A DNA stretch of 64,000 nt from an uncultured Flavobacteriaceae bacterium (GTDB taxonomy: Bacteria; Bacteroidota; Bacteroidia; Flavobacteriales; Flavobacteriaceae): NCBI GenBank assembly GCA_947497145.1, contig CANMFQ010000006.1:124001-188000 (forward strand), in the 5' to 3' direction. The notes beneath the pieces are model-generated. The model was not told the origin of the DNA and searched no databases. It saw only the letters and a program-made list of their open reading frames with translations. Position numbers and translations under genes: made by a program. Of this stretch, positions 37,443 through 45,935 are shown piece by piece; the first letter of the stretch is position 1; each line of letters opens with the position of its first letter.

Positions 37443-38711
37443 TCATTTAGGTTTAGTCTCTATATTATGGGCATCAACATCCTTTTGTAAGTCTAATTTT
37501 CTAAAACTTGGTGACACGATAGCGGTAATTCCCACCGTAAGCAATGTCATAGTTCCTCCAAAAATAACAGCGGTAGCAGCTCCCATAAGTTTTGCTGTAA
37601 CACCACTTTCAAAAGCGCCAAGTTCATTTGAAGATCCAACAAACATGGAATTTACTGATGCTACCCGTCCGCGCATAGCGTCTGGCGTTTTTAGCTGCAA
37701 AATGGTTTGACGAATAACCATTGAGATACCATCTACTGCACCACTAAAAAACAATGCCAATGCAGAAATCCAAAAAGTGGTACTATACCCAAAAACAATA
37801 ATACAAATACCAAAAGCAAATATAGACAGTAATAATTTTTTTCCTGCATGTTTATGAATCGGAAAACGGGTAGATCCTATCATAGTAATAGCAGCACCAA
37901 CGGCTGGTGCCGCGCGCAACACTCCGAAACCTTCTGAGCCTACCTGTAAAATATCTTGTGCAAACACAGGAAGTAACGCCACCGCACCTCCAAACAACAC
38001 GGCAATCATATCTAAGGTTAGTGCCCCCAAAATAGCTTTTGAATCAAAAACAAAACGCAAACCTTCGCGGAGACTCTGAAAAATTGGCTCTCCAATTTTA
38101 GGGTTGAGTATGGGTTTTTGCGAAATTTGAGAAAGACAGAGCAACGCTATCAGTGAAAATGAAAAAATCAAACACATAGACCAATGCACGCCTATCCAAC
38201 CAATTGAAAACCCCGCCAGTGCCGGCCCAAGAACCGATGCCATTTGCCACGTAGTACTACTCCACGTAGCGGCATTAGGATATACTCTTTTGGGAACAAT
38301 CAATGCAATCAACGAAAAAATTGTAGGCCCCAAAAAGGCACGAACTATTCCCCCCAAAAACACCAAAACATAAATGGCATACAAAATAGTGGTAGTACTC
38401 TCGGTAGCCATCAACTCCGGATTGCTCAGTAAAAAAAGACCAAAACTAATTACCGAAAAGCCAAGGATACATTTTATAAGCAGGTTTCGTTTTTCTTTTT
38501 GATCAACAATATGACCTGCAAACAAAGCCATTGAAACAGCAGGAATAATTTCCATAAGCCCAATAATACCCAAAGATAAGGGGTCTTTAGTCATAGAGTA
38601 TACCTGCCATTCGATAACAATAAATTGCATAGACCAAGCAAAAACCATCGCAAAACGAGCTCCTAAAAATATATTGAATTCTCTAAATCGTAAGGCAGCA
38701 TACGGATCCAT
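37443..38711 (-). CDS. MFS transporter (DUF894/enterobactin-exporter-like)
   Basis: A protein of 422 residues with about 12 membrane spans. It opens MDPYAALRFREFNIFLGARFAMVFAWSMQFIVIEWQVY, and an MFS motif A-like loop is seen as FAGHIVDQKEKRNLL. RQTILQLKTPDAMRGRVASVNSMFVGSSNELGAFESG is characteristic of the group. The substrate is unknown. I start at 38711, where the ATG shares one base with the recJ stop (TAATG), implying translational coupling. The longer frame from 38759 would run into recJ. Confidence 0.9.
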   Translation of the reverse strand: MDPYAALRFREFNIFLGARFAMVFAWSMQFIVIEWQVYSMTKDPLSLGIIGLMEIIPAVSMALFAGHIVDQKEKRNLLIKCILGFSVISFGLFLLSNPELMATESTTTILYAIYVLVFLGGIVRAFLGPTIFSLIALIVPKRVYPNAATWSSTTWQMASVLGPALAGFSIGWIGVHWSMCLIFSFSLIALLCLSQISQKPILNPKIGEPIFQSLREGLRFVFDSKAILGALTLDMIAVLFGGAVALLPVFAQDILQVGSEGFGVLRAAPAVGAAITMIGSTRFPIHKHAGKKLLLSIFAFGICIIVFGYSTTFWISALALFFSGAVDGISMVIRQTILQLKTPDAMRGRVASVNSMFVGSSNELGAFESGVTAKLMGAATAVIFGGTMTLLTVGITAIVSPSFRKLDLQKDVDAHNIETKPK

Positions 38712-40399
38712 TAGCGTACATCTCTTAATTTTAATTGTAGGCTGGTAACCCCTTGCCATTCATTTTCATCAATGGAAAAAACGGCATCAAAAAATTTTCT
38801 ACCAATAACCTTATCTAATTGATCGCCCAAATTAAATCCAATAGCACCCAAAGGGCCATAACCGTTTTGCGTCACAGCAAGTTTTAAATGTGCTGCACCC
38901 TGCCCTACCCCCTTTGCATAGCCAGAATCTTGTAAATTTTCGGCCATAAAAACAGGAGACATATTCCCAGGGCCAAAGGGTGCCATTTGCTTGATAATAC
39001 GCATAAGCTTTGGCGTAATATCTTTAATTTCTATAACCGCATCTATGGTAATTTCAGGTATTAGTAAATTAGGATCAATAGTTTCTGCAACCACCTTTTC
39101 AAACTGCGTTTTAAAGGTGCTAAACTGCTCTTCGAGTAAGGTAAGTCCTGCGGCATATTTATGTCCGCCAAATTGCTCAATACAATCTGAACATCCTTGT
39201 AATGCATTATACACATCAAAACCTTTTACCGAGCGGGCCGAAGCGGCAAGTTTGTCTCCACTTTTTGTAAATACCAAGGTAGGCCTGTAATAGGTTTCTG
39301 TTAAGCGAGAAGCAACAATACCTATTACCCCTTTATGCCATGTCTCTTTATAAACTACCGATGTAAAATCACTTTCTTCCTTATTTTCCTGAATTTGTAA
39401 GAGCGCTTCTTCAGTAATTTCTTGGTCTAAACTTTTACGGTCACTATTATATTTCTCTATGGCTGCTGCAAAGGTAGTCGCCTGCGAAATATCGGTTTCT
39501 GTTAATAAATTTACGGCATGTTGCCCGTGTTTCATTCGCCCTGCTGCATTAATACGTGGCGCAATGATAAAGACAACATCTGTAATGGTAAGTGTTGTTT
39601 TTTTTATTTGATTGATAATGGCTTTAAATCCCGCCCTTGGCTGACTGTTGATAACTTGTAGACCAAAATAAGCGAGCACCCTATTTTCTCCAGTAATGGG
39701 TACAATATCAGCACCAATTGCCGTGGCTACTAAATCTAAATACGGCATAAAATCGGCTATAGTTTCTCCTTTTCGAGACCCCAATGCTTGTATCAATTTA
39801 AAACCAACACCACAACCGCAAAGCTCATCATACGGGTATTGGCAATCGTCTCTTTTTGGGTCTAAAACAGCTATTGCTTTAGGTAAGCTATCACCTGGCC
39901 GGTGGTGGTCGCAAATAATAAAATCAATGCCTTTTTCTGTTGCATAAGCCACTTTATCTACTGCTTTAACCCCACAATCTAGCGCGATAATCAATGAGAA
40001 ATCGTTATCAGAAGCAAAATCAATACCTTGATAAGATACCCCATAGCCTTCTCCATAGCGGTCTGGAATATAGGTAGCTACATTCTCATAATTACATAAC
40101 AAATATGAAGAAACTAAGGCAACAGCAGTAGTGCCATCTACATCGTAATCGCCATAAACTAAAATGTTTTCATTAGTAGCAATTGCCCTTTCAATACGAT
40201 GAACGGCAATATCCATATCCTTCATCAAAAACGGGTCATGCAAATCACTTAGTTCTGGACGAAAGAACTTTTTCGCTTTTTCATAGGTGTCAATGCCTCT
40301 TTGTAATAGCAATTGTGCTACCAAATCATCAACTTTAAGCGCTTTTGCTAAGGCATTGATGTCTTTTTGTTCAGGTTTTGGTTTTATCGTCCAACGCAT
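38711..40399 (-). CDS. recJ: Single-stranded-DNA-specific exonuclease RecJ
   Basis: A protein of 562 residues. DHH-family motifs are intact: LVYGDYDVDGTTAVAL, ALDCGVKA and ICDHHRPGDSLP, with NAAGRMKHGQHAV; the DHHA1 part has KGVIGIVASRL and FGGHKYAAGL. RecJ degrades single-stranded DNA 5' to 3' in recombination and mismatch repair. The start at 40399 gives MRWTIKPKPE, the normal beginning; the frame extends 11 codons upstream to 40432. The stop overlaps the MFS start. Confidence 0.95.
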   Translation of the reverse strand: MRWTIKPKPEQKDINALAKALKVDDLVAQLLLQRGIDTYEKAKKFFRPELSDLHDPFLMKDMDIAVHRIERAIATNENILVYGDYDVDGTTAVALVSSYLLCNYENVATYIPDRYGEGYGVSYQGIDFASDNDFSLIIALDCGVKAVDKVAYATEKGIDFIICDHHRPGDSLPKAIAVLDPKRDDCQYPYDELCGCGVGFKLIQALGSRKGETIADFMPYLDLVATAIGADIVPITGENRVLAYFGLQVINSQPRAGFKAIINQIKKTTLTITDVVFIIAPRINAAGRMKHGQHAVNLLTETDISQATTFAAAIEKYNSDRKSLDQEITEEALLQIQENKEESDFTSVVYKETWHKGVIGIVASRLTETYYRPTLVFTKSGDKLAASARSVKGFDVYNALQGCSDCIEQFGGHKYAAGLTLLEEQFSTFKTQFEKVVAETIDPNLLIPEITIDAVIEIKDITPKLMRIIKQMAPFGPGNMSPVFMAENLQDSGYAKGVGQGAAHLKLAVTQNGYGPLGAIGFNLGDQLDKVIGRKFFDAVFSIDENEWQGVTSLQLKLRDVR

Positions 40400-40429
40400 A
40401 GGGTGAAAATAATATTGAAATTCAAAGGA

Positions 40430-40462
40430 CAAACATAAGCTTCATTATCAAACTAAGTTCAA
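40430..40462 (-). promoter_or_regulatory. Promoter of the recJ-MFS operon
   Basis: On the minus strand TTG (40462-40460) is followed after 22 bases by TATGTTTG (40437-40430). Initiation near 40424 would leave about 25 bases before the ATG at 40399. The position also argues against the longer recJ start at 40432, which would lie inside the -7 box. Confidence 0.45.
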
Positions 40463-40493
40463 CCCAGCTGATGCCACTTCATTTAAACCCACT

Positions 40494-40919
40494 TTAGTTA
40501 TGAAATACGGTTTTAATATCAAGATTGGCAAATTGCCGAAACATTTCCATCACGCCACAATATTTTTCAATAGATAAATCTACGGCACGTTGTAATTTTT
40601 TTTCATCCAAATTTTTTCCCGTAAAATGATACTCAATGACCACTTTATCATAAAATTTTGGATGCTCATCCGTGAGGTTTGCTATGGTTTCAATAGTAAA
40701 TTCTTCAACTTCAAGCTTCATTTTTTTAATGAGCGAAGCAACATCCAAGCCAGAGCAACCTGCCAATGAAGATAACATAAGTGCTTTGGGTCTAAAGCCA
40801 TTACCATCACCGCCATCTTCTTTTGCGATATCCATTTTTAATGTATGCCCTGAAGGATTGTTACTTTCAAAGGTCATATTACCTAGCCATTTCGTTGTGA
40901 TATGATTTGTAGTCGCCAT
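40494..40919 (-). CDS. OsmC/Ohr-family peroxiredoxin-like protein
   Basis: A protein of 141 residues with both redox cysteines of the family: LSSLAGCSGLDVASLI (about residue 55) and SIEKYCGVMEMFRQFA (about 122). OsmC-type proteins reduce organic hydroperoxides in the cytoplasm. It is divergent from the carboxymuconolactone decarboxylase-like gene, another thiol-dependent antioxidant-type fold, with promoter boxes for both in the gap. Confidence 0.91.
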   Translation of the reverse strand: MATTNHITTKWLGNMTFESNNPSGHTLKMDIAKEDGGDGNGFRPKALMLSSLAGCSGLDVASLIKKMKLEVEEFTIETIANLTDEHPKFYDKVVIEYHFTGKNLDEKKLQRAVDLSIEKYCGVMEMFRQFANLDIKTVFHN

Positions 40920-40977
40920 AAATTTTCGTTTCTTGCTGCTGAATTGAAGCAGCGAATTAATAGATTTGATTCAAATT

Positions 40978-41009
40978 CAAAAATACAACAATCTCAATTG
41001 CTATTTTTG
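40978..41009. promoter_or_regulatory. Divergent -7 boxes for the osmC-like and CMD genes
   Basis: TATTTTTG occurs on the minus strand at 40985-40978 (toward the osmC-like gene) and on the plus strand at 41002-41009 (toward the CMD gene). Neither has an ideal -33 TTG. The plus-strand box lies inside the upstream extension of the CMD frame, which supports the later start at 41086. Confidence 0.4.
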
Positions 41010-41085
41010 TGTCTGGTTTATAAAAGTAACTGTTACGTACGGTCAACTTAGCCATACTCAGAATAAACGCTTAAAAAACAGAAAT

Positions 41086-41688
41086 ATGCCTTTAGTAAAT
41101 CCGCTTAATCCAGACCATAGTCCCGAAACCAAAAAATTAGCCGAATTCTTTAATGAGACCCTTGGGTTTTGTCCAAATTCGGTATTGACTATGCAGCACA
41201 GACCTGCTATTTCAAAAGCTTTTATCAATTTAAATATGGCCGTTATGGCCAATGAAGGTCGCGTGACCTCAGCTTTAAAGCGCATGATTGCCTGGGTAAG
41301 TAGTAATGCTACAGGTTGTCGGTATTGTCAAGCACACGCTATTCGTGCTGCAGAGCGTTACGGAGCAGAACAAGAGCAATTAGACAATATCTGGGAATAC
41401 CGTACACACCCCGCTTTTTCTGAGGCTGAACGGGCGGCGCTTGATTTTGCCTTATTGGCATCGCAAGTACCTAATGCAGTAGATGCTGAAATTAAGGAAC
41501 GCTTGTATGCCCATTGGAATGAAGGTGAAATAGTAGAAATGCTAGGCGTAATTTCCCTCTTTGGATACCTTAACCGCTGGAATGATTCAATGGGTACATC
41601 TATTGAAGATGGTGCTGTAGAAAGTGGTGACCAGTATTTAGGAAAACACGGCTGGGAGAAAGGGAAGCATGATGGTTCAAAATATTAA
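41086..41688 (+). CDS. Carboxymuconolactone decarboxylase / AhpD-like protein
   Basis: A protein of 200 residues. The CMD core is seen in ALKRMIAWVSSNATGCRYCQAHAIRAAERYG, with the CxxC pair and following His used as the redox centre in AhpD-like proteins. An N-terminal TLGFCPNSVLTMQHRPAI and a C-terminal LGVISLFGYLNRWNDSMG are typical of the larger uncharacterised CMD group. I start at 41086 because the open frame upstream (to 40966) crosses the promoter boxes and has no family sequence. Confidence 0.88.
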   Translation: MPLVNPLNPDHSPETKKLAEFFNETLGFCPNSVLTMQHRPAISKAFINLNMAVMANEGRVTSALKRMIAWVSSNATGCRYCQAHAIRAAERYGAEQEQLDNIWEYRTHPAFSEAERAALDFALLASQVPNAVDAEIKERLYAHWNEGEIVEMLGVISLFGYLNRWNDSMGTSIEDGAVESGDQYLGKHGWEKGKHDGSKY

Positions 41689-41739
41689 GTGATTTCGTTA
41701 TTACTTACTATTTTATTGATATAAAATAAGGTTATCTTA

Positions 41740-41771
41740 AATTTCCTGCCATTTTAAAATGGCAGGAAATT
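41740..41771. repeat. Perfect 32-bp palindrome
   Basis: Two 16-base arms meet without a spacer at 41755/41756 (outer end AATTTCCTGCCATTTT). The first base of the pseudogene stop codon, at 41771, is its last base. It may act as a transcription terminator between the convergent CMD gene and pseudogene, but it has no loop and no strong T run. Confidence 0.85.
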
Positions 41772-42114
41772 CATCTGGCTTGTGGTCTTTTGCATCCTTT
41801 AATACCACTTGTGCAACCATGAAAATTGGTAGCATATTCAAAATCGAACTTATTAAAAATTTGAAAAGCATTTTTTGAGTTGCCAAATTCTTCAGTATAC
41901 ACACCCAACATCTTATAAGTCTCAAGGGTTACAAGAAATAACTTACCTAAAATGGGAATACCACTTTTCCTTCCTCTATCGCAATTTGTTCAACATATTG
42001 TCTGCGGTATTTCTCACTAAACCCAAATGACGTTATGTTGTTCATTTTTGAATAGGAACTACTCATTTTGTCAAACAGTTTTTCAACAAACTGTAGTTCT
42101 TAAATTTCTTTCAT
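41771..42114 (-). pseudogene. Class I SAM-dependent methyltransferase remnant (UbiE-like), internally deleted
   Basis: On the minus strand, codons after the ATG at 42114 read MKEI, a stop, then ELQFVEKLFDKMSSSYSKMNN, ITSFGFSEKYRRQY and VEQIAIEEGKVVF, the start of a UbiE-type methyltransferase just before its SAM-binding motif. At about 41955 the reading shifts frame. It continues GIPILGKLFLV, TLETYKMLGVYTEEFGNSKN and AFQIFNKFDFEYATNFHGCTSG, a good C-terminus, to TGA at 41771. The central part, including the SAM-binding glycines, is missing. One internal stop, a frameshift and a large deletion make it non-functional. Confidence 0.75.
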
Positions 42115-42248
42115 TAGCCCATTTTGTGTAATTATTGACCGTTCAAAGTATAAGTCTAGTCACTAATTCACTATTTTTAACGTGTTTAAACAACACCATA
42201 TCACCACAACATCAGCTGTTTAGGTATAGCGAGCGTACCCAAACCACC

Positions 42249-42923
42249 TTACTTTCCTTTACCAGCTACCACAATAACAATTTCTCCTTTAGGTGGTTTA
42301 TTTGTATAATGGGCTAATACCTCTGCTGCGGTACCTCTAACCGTTTCTTCATATAACTTGGTAAGTTCGCGAGAAACAGAAACAGCTCTTGAAGCCCCAA
42401 AATATTCGATAAAATTACCAAGTGTTTTAAGTAGCTTGTGTGGAGATTCATAAAAAATCATGGTACGGGTTTCATCAGCCAAAAATTTTAGTCGTGTTTG
42501 CCGCCCTTTTTTTACAGGAAGAAAACCTTCAAAAATAAATTTATCATTGGGAAAACCACTATTTACCAATGCAGGCACAAAGGCTGTAGCTCCTGGCAGG
42601 CAATCTACCGCAATCATGTTTGTAACACAAGCACGAGTAAGTAAAAAACCGGGATCAGAAATAGCGGGTGTACCAGCATCAGAAATTAACGCCATGGTTT
42701 CTCCCGCTTGAAGGCGTTGCACCAAATTATCAACAGTTTTATGCTCGTTGTGCATATGATGACTTTGCATGGGTGTTTTAATCTCAAAGTGTTGTAAAAG
42801 TTTACCACTAGTACGCGTATCTTCAGCTAAAATCACATCTACCTCCTTTAAAACTCTAATGGCGCGTAGCGTCATATCTTCCAAATTTCCAATTGGTGTA
42901 GGTACTAAGTATAGTTTTCCCAT
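42249..42923 (-). CDS. rsmI: 16S rRNA (cytidine(1402)-2'-O)-methyltransferase
   Basis: A protein of 224 residues of the tetrapyrrole-methylase fold. Signature segments are VPTPIGNLEDMTLRAI, LAEDTRTSGKLL, ALISDAGTPAISDPGFLL, DCLPGATAFVPALVNSG and FYESPHKLLKTL. RsmI methylates the ribose of C1402 in the ribosomal decoding site. It lies nine bases after the DoxX-like gene on the same strand. It ends with a short GEIVIVVAGKGK, shorter than E. coli RsmI but normal for this phylum. Confidence 0.94.
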   Translation of the reverse strand: MGKLYLVPTPIGNLEDMTLRAIRVLKEVDVILAEDTRTSGKLLQHFEIKTPMQSHHMHNEHKTVDNLVQRLQAGETMALISDAGTPAISDPGFLLTRACVTNMIAVDCLPGATAFVPALVNSGFPNDKFIFEGFLPVKKGRQTRLKFLADETRTMIFYESPHKLLKTLGNFIEYFGASRAVSVSRELTKLYEETVRGTAAEVLAHYTNKPPKGEIVIVVAGKGK

Positions 42924-42932
42924 AGTAGTAAA

Positions 42933-43289
42933 TTAAGGTCTTACTATTTTTCCTAAAAAGTAAGAAATCATTAATGCAATAAAAGCCACTAATGCAAAGG
43001 TTTCTGCCCCATCTTTGGCTACAATATGTGCCGTAAAAGCCAAAGTAACATCAAAAAAGAAACCCGCATAGGCCCATTCTTTTAAGGGCTTTGAAAAATT
43101 TCCCCAAATAGCAATAAGTCCCAAAACTTTTGCTGTTGCCAAAGGATAAACCAAATAGGTAGGATACTTTAAAATTTCAAAATAGCCCGCAATCACCTCG
43201 TAATTAGTGATATAATTAAAAACGGAGTAACACATGATCAATGTTAAAACCGATGTGGCAATATAAAAGATAATTTTTTTAATGTTCAT
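42933..43289 (-). CDS. DoxX-like integral membrane protein
   Basis: A protein of 118 residues with four predicted membrane spans. The segment YPTYLVYPLATAKVLGLIAIWG with the following LKEWAYAGFFFDVTLAFTAHI is characteristic of DoxX-like proteins. The family has no agreed reaction; members have been linked to thiol redox balance. It precedes rsmI by nine bases, so the two are probably co-transcribed. Confidence 0.85.
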   Translation of the reverse strand: MNIKKIIFYIATSVLTLIMCYSVFNYITNYEVIAGYFEILKYPTYLVYPLATAKVLGLIAIWGNFSKPLKEWAYAGFFFDVTLAFTAHIVAKDGAETFALVAFIALMISYFLGKIVRP

Positions 43290-43764
43290 AGTCTATTAGT
43301 ATGGTTGCTATAATTTTATTTTTTGTACAATGCGCACTGTATACTTTATAACCCAAATACGGTATAAAGCGCGCAAGTTAATCAATAATTAGAGAAATGT
43401 TTTTTACCGAATTATAAGGAAATTGGTAAATCATCCATACATCCGTAATAAGAAGCATTAGTATTTTTAAAAACCAAACGAACTACAATCTAGGAAAATG
43501 ATGAAAAAAATTTATTCCGTAAAATCCTCATTATCACATCATAAAGACAGCAATAGATGATTAGTGAAAATTAATTGTATGCATACCTATTTATTTCGAC
43601 TAAAGGCTCATGGAAATGTCCTGGTGTACGTTTAACAGCCAAAAAAAATCAGCAATAAAAATACCAAAAAACAATACTGTGATACTATTGTTATTTTTTC
43701 GTGAAGTTCAACAAACATTATGGATTTACCTTTGTCAATAATTAATTTTAAAAAAAATTAAACC
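43290..43764. other. 475-bp intergenic region between divergent genes
   Basis: No gene is supported. It separates the minus-strand doxX-like gene from the plus-strand spondin gene. The only recognisable signal is the promoter box near 43727, listed separately. One frame at about 43610-43760 could encode 47 residues, but it overlaps that promoter and has unconvincing composition. Confidence 0.5.
43727..43734 (+). promoter_or_regulatory. Candidate -7 box of the spondin-domain gene
   Basis: TACCTTTG matches TAnnTTTG and would start transcription near 43740, about 25 bases before the ATG at 43765. No -33 TTG at the right spacing was found. Confidence 0.4.
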
Positions 43765-45033
43765 ATGTTAAAACAAAATTTTAAAAAAATACTGTTAAGT
43801 GTATGTACAGTTTCTTTATTCGTTGCGTGTAACAACGATGATGATGTAACACCACCTGTTGATCCTACTCCAGCAATGGCAGAGTTTACAGTAACTATTG
43901 AAAATGTTATTCCCGCTAAAGATTATTTAAGCTCTGGAGCTACAGGCTTAATAATACCCGGAGCTACTAGTGAAGCTTATACCTTTAATGCAGGTAAAGG
44001 TACTTACCTTAGTTTTGCAACTATGTATGTGCAATCAAACGATTTATTTTTTGCGCCAGATGAGCATGGTATTGCATTATACAATGAAGATGGAACAGCT
44101 GTTACCGGTGATGTAACTGCATCAGTGAAATTATGGGATGCTGGCACCGAAGTAAATGAAGAGCCAGGTACTGGGCCAAATCAACCTATGCGAGGTGGTC
44201 CTAATACAGGAATGGACGAAAACGGTATGGTAAAACTTATTAGTGAGGTTAATGATGATTTTACGTATCCTGCTGTTAATACTGCGATAAAAGTAATGCT
44301 TGCTCATGATGGCGGTACGCAGTTTACCTTGACTATTGAAAACCTTACTGATGATTTAACCTTGCCTTCACCTTTCGCTCCCGGCGTTTGGGTTTTAAAT
44401 TCGGCAGAGCAAACTCCTATATTTACTGCAGGGGAAGCTGCTTCTGAAGGTTTAGAAGATATTGCTGAAGATGGAGCGAATGCTGTATCAATTGCAGAGC
44501 TTGAAATGAAAACAGGATATGTTTCTCCATATGCACCTGGTGCTTATGCTGTAGGAGATGATAATACCATATTTACTGACGGGTCACCAGCATCAGATGC
44601 TTTAGAAGGTTTAGCAGAAGATGGTAATGCTGGTGGTTTTATGAATGTATTCAATACACCTATGGGAGCATCAGAGCCAGGTCCTATTTTCCCAGGCGGT
44701 AAGTATAGCTTTACTTTTAATGGTACAGAGGGTGATAAACTAAGCTTTGCTACCATGTTAGTACAATCTAACGACTGGTTTATTGGTGCCGATCAAATTG
44801 AACTTTTTAATAACGGTACTGCAATTTCTGGTGAAATTACTAGTATGGTAGAATTATATGATGCTGGTACTGAAGTTGATGAGTATGCTGGTGCAGGTAA
44901 CAATCAACCTGTAAGACAAGCTGGAGCTAATACTGGTGAAGATGAAAATGGCAATGTAGTAGAAGAAACAGAAGCAGGTATGCATGTTCCTGCAGTTGCT
45001 GGTTTAATTAAAGTGACTATTACCTCTAATTAA
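43765..45033 (+). CDS. Lipoprotein with two spondin-type domains
   Basis: A protein of 422 residues. The lipobox LFVAC is followed by an acidic NNDDD stretch. Two homologous domains carry the spondin_N-like pattern: FTVTIENVIPAKDYL with LSFATMYVQSNDLFFAPDEHGIALYN (about 40-195), and KYSFTFNGTEGDKLSFATMLVQSNDWFIGADQIELFN (about 300-420). Between them two shorter copies repeat (FAPGVW...GLEDIAEDG and YAPGAY...ALEGLAEDG). Spondin folds bind carbohydrates or matrix in animals; a surface adhesive role here is only a guess. Confidence 0.85.
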   Translation: MLKQNFKKILLSVCTVSLFVACNNDDDVTPPVDPTPAMAEFTVTIENVIPAKDYLSSGATGLIIPGATSEAYTFNAGKGTYLSFATMYVQSNDLFFAPDEHGIALYNEDGTAVTGDVTASVKLWDAGTEVNEEPGTGPNQPMRGGPNTGMDENGMVKLISEVNDDFTYPAVNTAIKVMLAHDGGTQFTLTIENLTDDLTLPSPFAPGVWVLNSAEQTPIFTAGEAASEGLEDIAEDGANAVSIAELEMKTGYVSPYAPGAYAVGDDNTIFTDGSPASDALEGLAEDGNAGGFMNVFNTPMGASEPGPIFPGGKYSFTFNGTEGDKLSFATMLVQSNDWFIGADQIELFNNGTAISGEITSMVELYDAGTEVDEYAGAGNNQPVRQAGANTGEDENGNVVEETEAGMHVPAVAGLIKVTITSN

Positions 45034-45048
45034 TCAAATTTTTTTCAT

Positions 45049-45085
45049 AAAAAAGCCTGATGTTTTTCAACATCAGGCTTTTTTT
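45049..45085. terminator. Bidirectional intrinsic terminator
   Basis: A perfect ten-pair stem (45055-45064 with 45069-45078, GCCTGATGTT) and a four-base loop, with an A run before and a T run after. It lies between the convergent spondin gene and the minus-strand gene at 45116, and can serve both. Confidence 0.85.
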
Positions 45086-45115
45086 ATTTCAATTATATGC
45101 AGCTATGCAGCAAGT

Positions 45116-45808
45116 TTAATTAAACCTACGTTCAATCAACTGCATAAAACGTGCTTCATATTCTTCTTTACCCTGCCAATTATTATAATCTGGCTTCACC
45201 ATATTTTCAATAAAGGCAATAGAGCGTTCTTCTGTATCAATTGTAGCAAGTTGTGATATTACACGGTTGTAATCTTCCGTGCTATCATTAAATAAATGCT
45301 TTACAAAAGCGAGGCGATTGTTAAGGTCTACCTTAATTTCTTTCCCCTTTAATTTATCGTTAAGTGATTGTACTGGCTTTTGTTTTACCACAGTTGTTTC
45401 TTCCTTACTGGGCATAAAAAGTTCCTTATCATTCTTCATTAAATCTGGCTGCGATAAAAAATCAGCCAAAACCTCATCAACTGGTGGTTGATTGGGCATT
45501 TCAGAAATCATATCCTTAATCGTATCCATACCAGGTGTAATTATGTCTTCTTGGTGCGGATTACTTTCGGGCACACTAGCATTTGCACTAAGCACGGCAT
45601 TAGCCATCGTTTCAAATTTTGCAGCGATAACATTTTTGGATACATCAATTTCAATATCCTTCAATTTCTCATCTATGAATTTTAAAACCGCTAGCTTCTC
45701 ATAAAGGTTTTTTGATGCCTCATAAATGTCAGCAATCTCATTCATATTACGAGAGGTAATGATATCTGTAGATAACTTTATCAATTCTTCTTTCAGTTTT
45801 TCTTTCAT
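45116..45808 (-). CDS. Conserved-type hypothetical cytoplasmic protein
   Basis: A protein of 230 residues with no signal peptide or membrane span. The N-terminal 70 residues are charged and probably helical (MKEKLKEELIKLSTDIITSR). A low-complexity, Pro/Asp/Met-rich linker follows (about 80-150). The C-terminus (about 155-230) is compact: LNDKLKGKEIKVDLNNRLAFVKHLFNDSTEDYNRVISQL. I do not recognise a functional family. It is divergent from tdk with a gap of about 125 bases. Confidence 0.8.
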   Translation of the reverse strand: MKEKLKEELIKLSTDIITSRNMNEIADIYEASKNLYEKLAVLKFIDEKLKDIEIDVSKNVIAAKFETMANAVLSANASVPESNPHQEDIITPGMDTIKDMISEMPNQPPVDEVLADFLSQPDLMKNDKELFMPSKEETTVVKQKPVQSLNDKLKGKEIKVDLNNRLAFVKHLFNDSTEDYNRVISQLATIDTEERSIAFIENMVKPDYNNWQGKEEYEARFMQLIERRFN

Positions 45809-45935
45809 TTGAGCAATAATTTTAAATGTAAGACATTTGTATTTCGATGCAAAAAGATGGTTTTTTCTTTGCTAAATTTAACCTTAGTTTATAATCAGAA
45901 CGAAAAAACATCCTATTTTCGTCTAAAATTACAAA

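Noticed and set aside
41737-41925. A minus-strand frame of 62 codons as a small gene
   Set aside because: It is out of frame with the readable methyltransferase C-terminus in the same DNA and has no recognisable sequence of its own.
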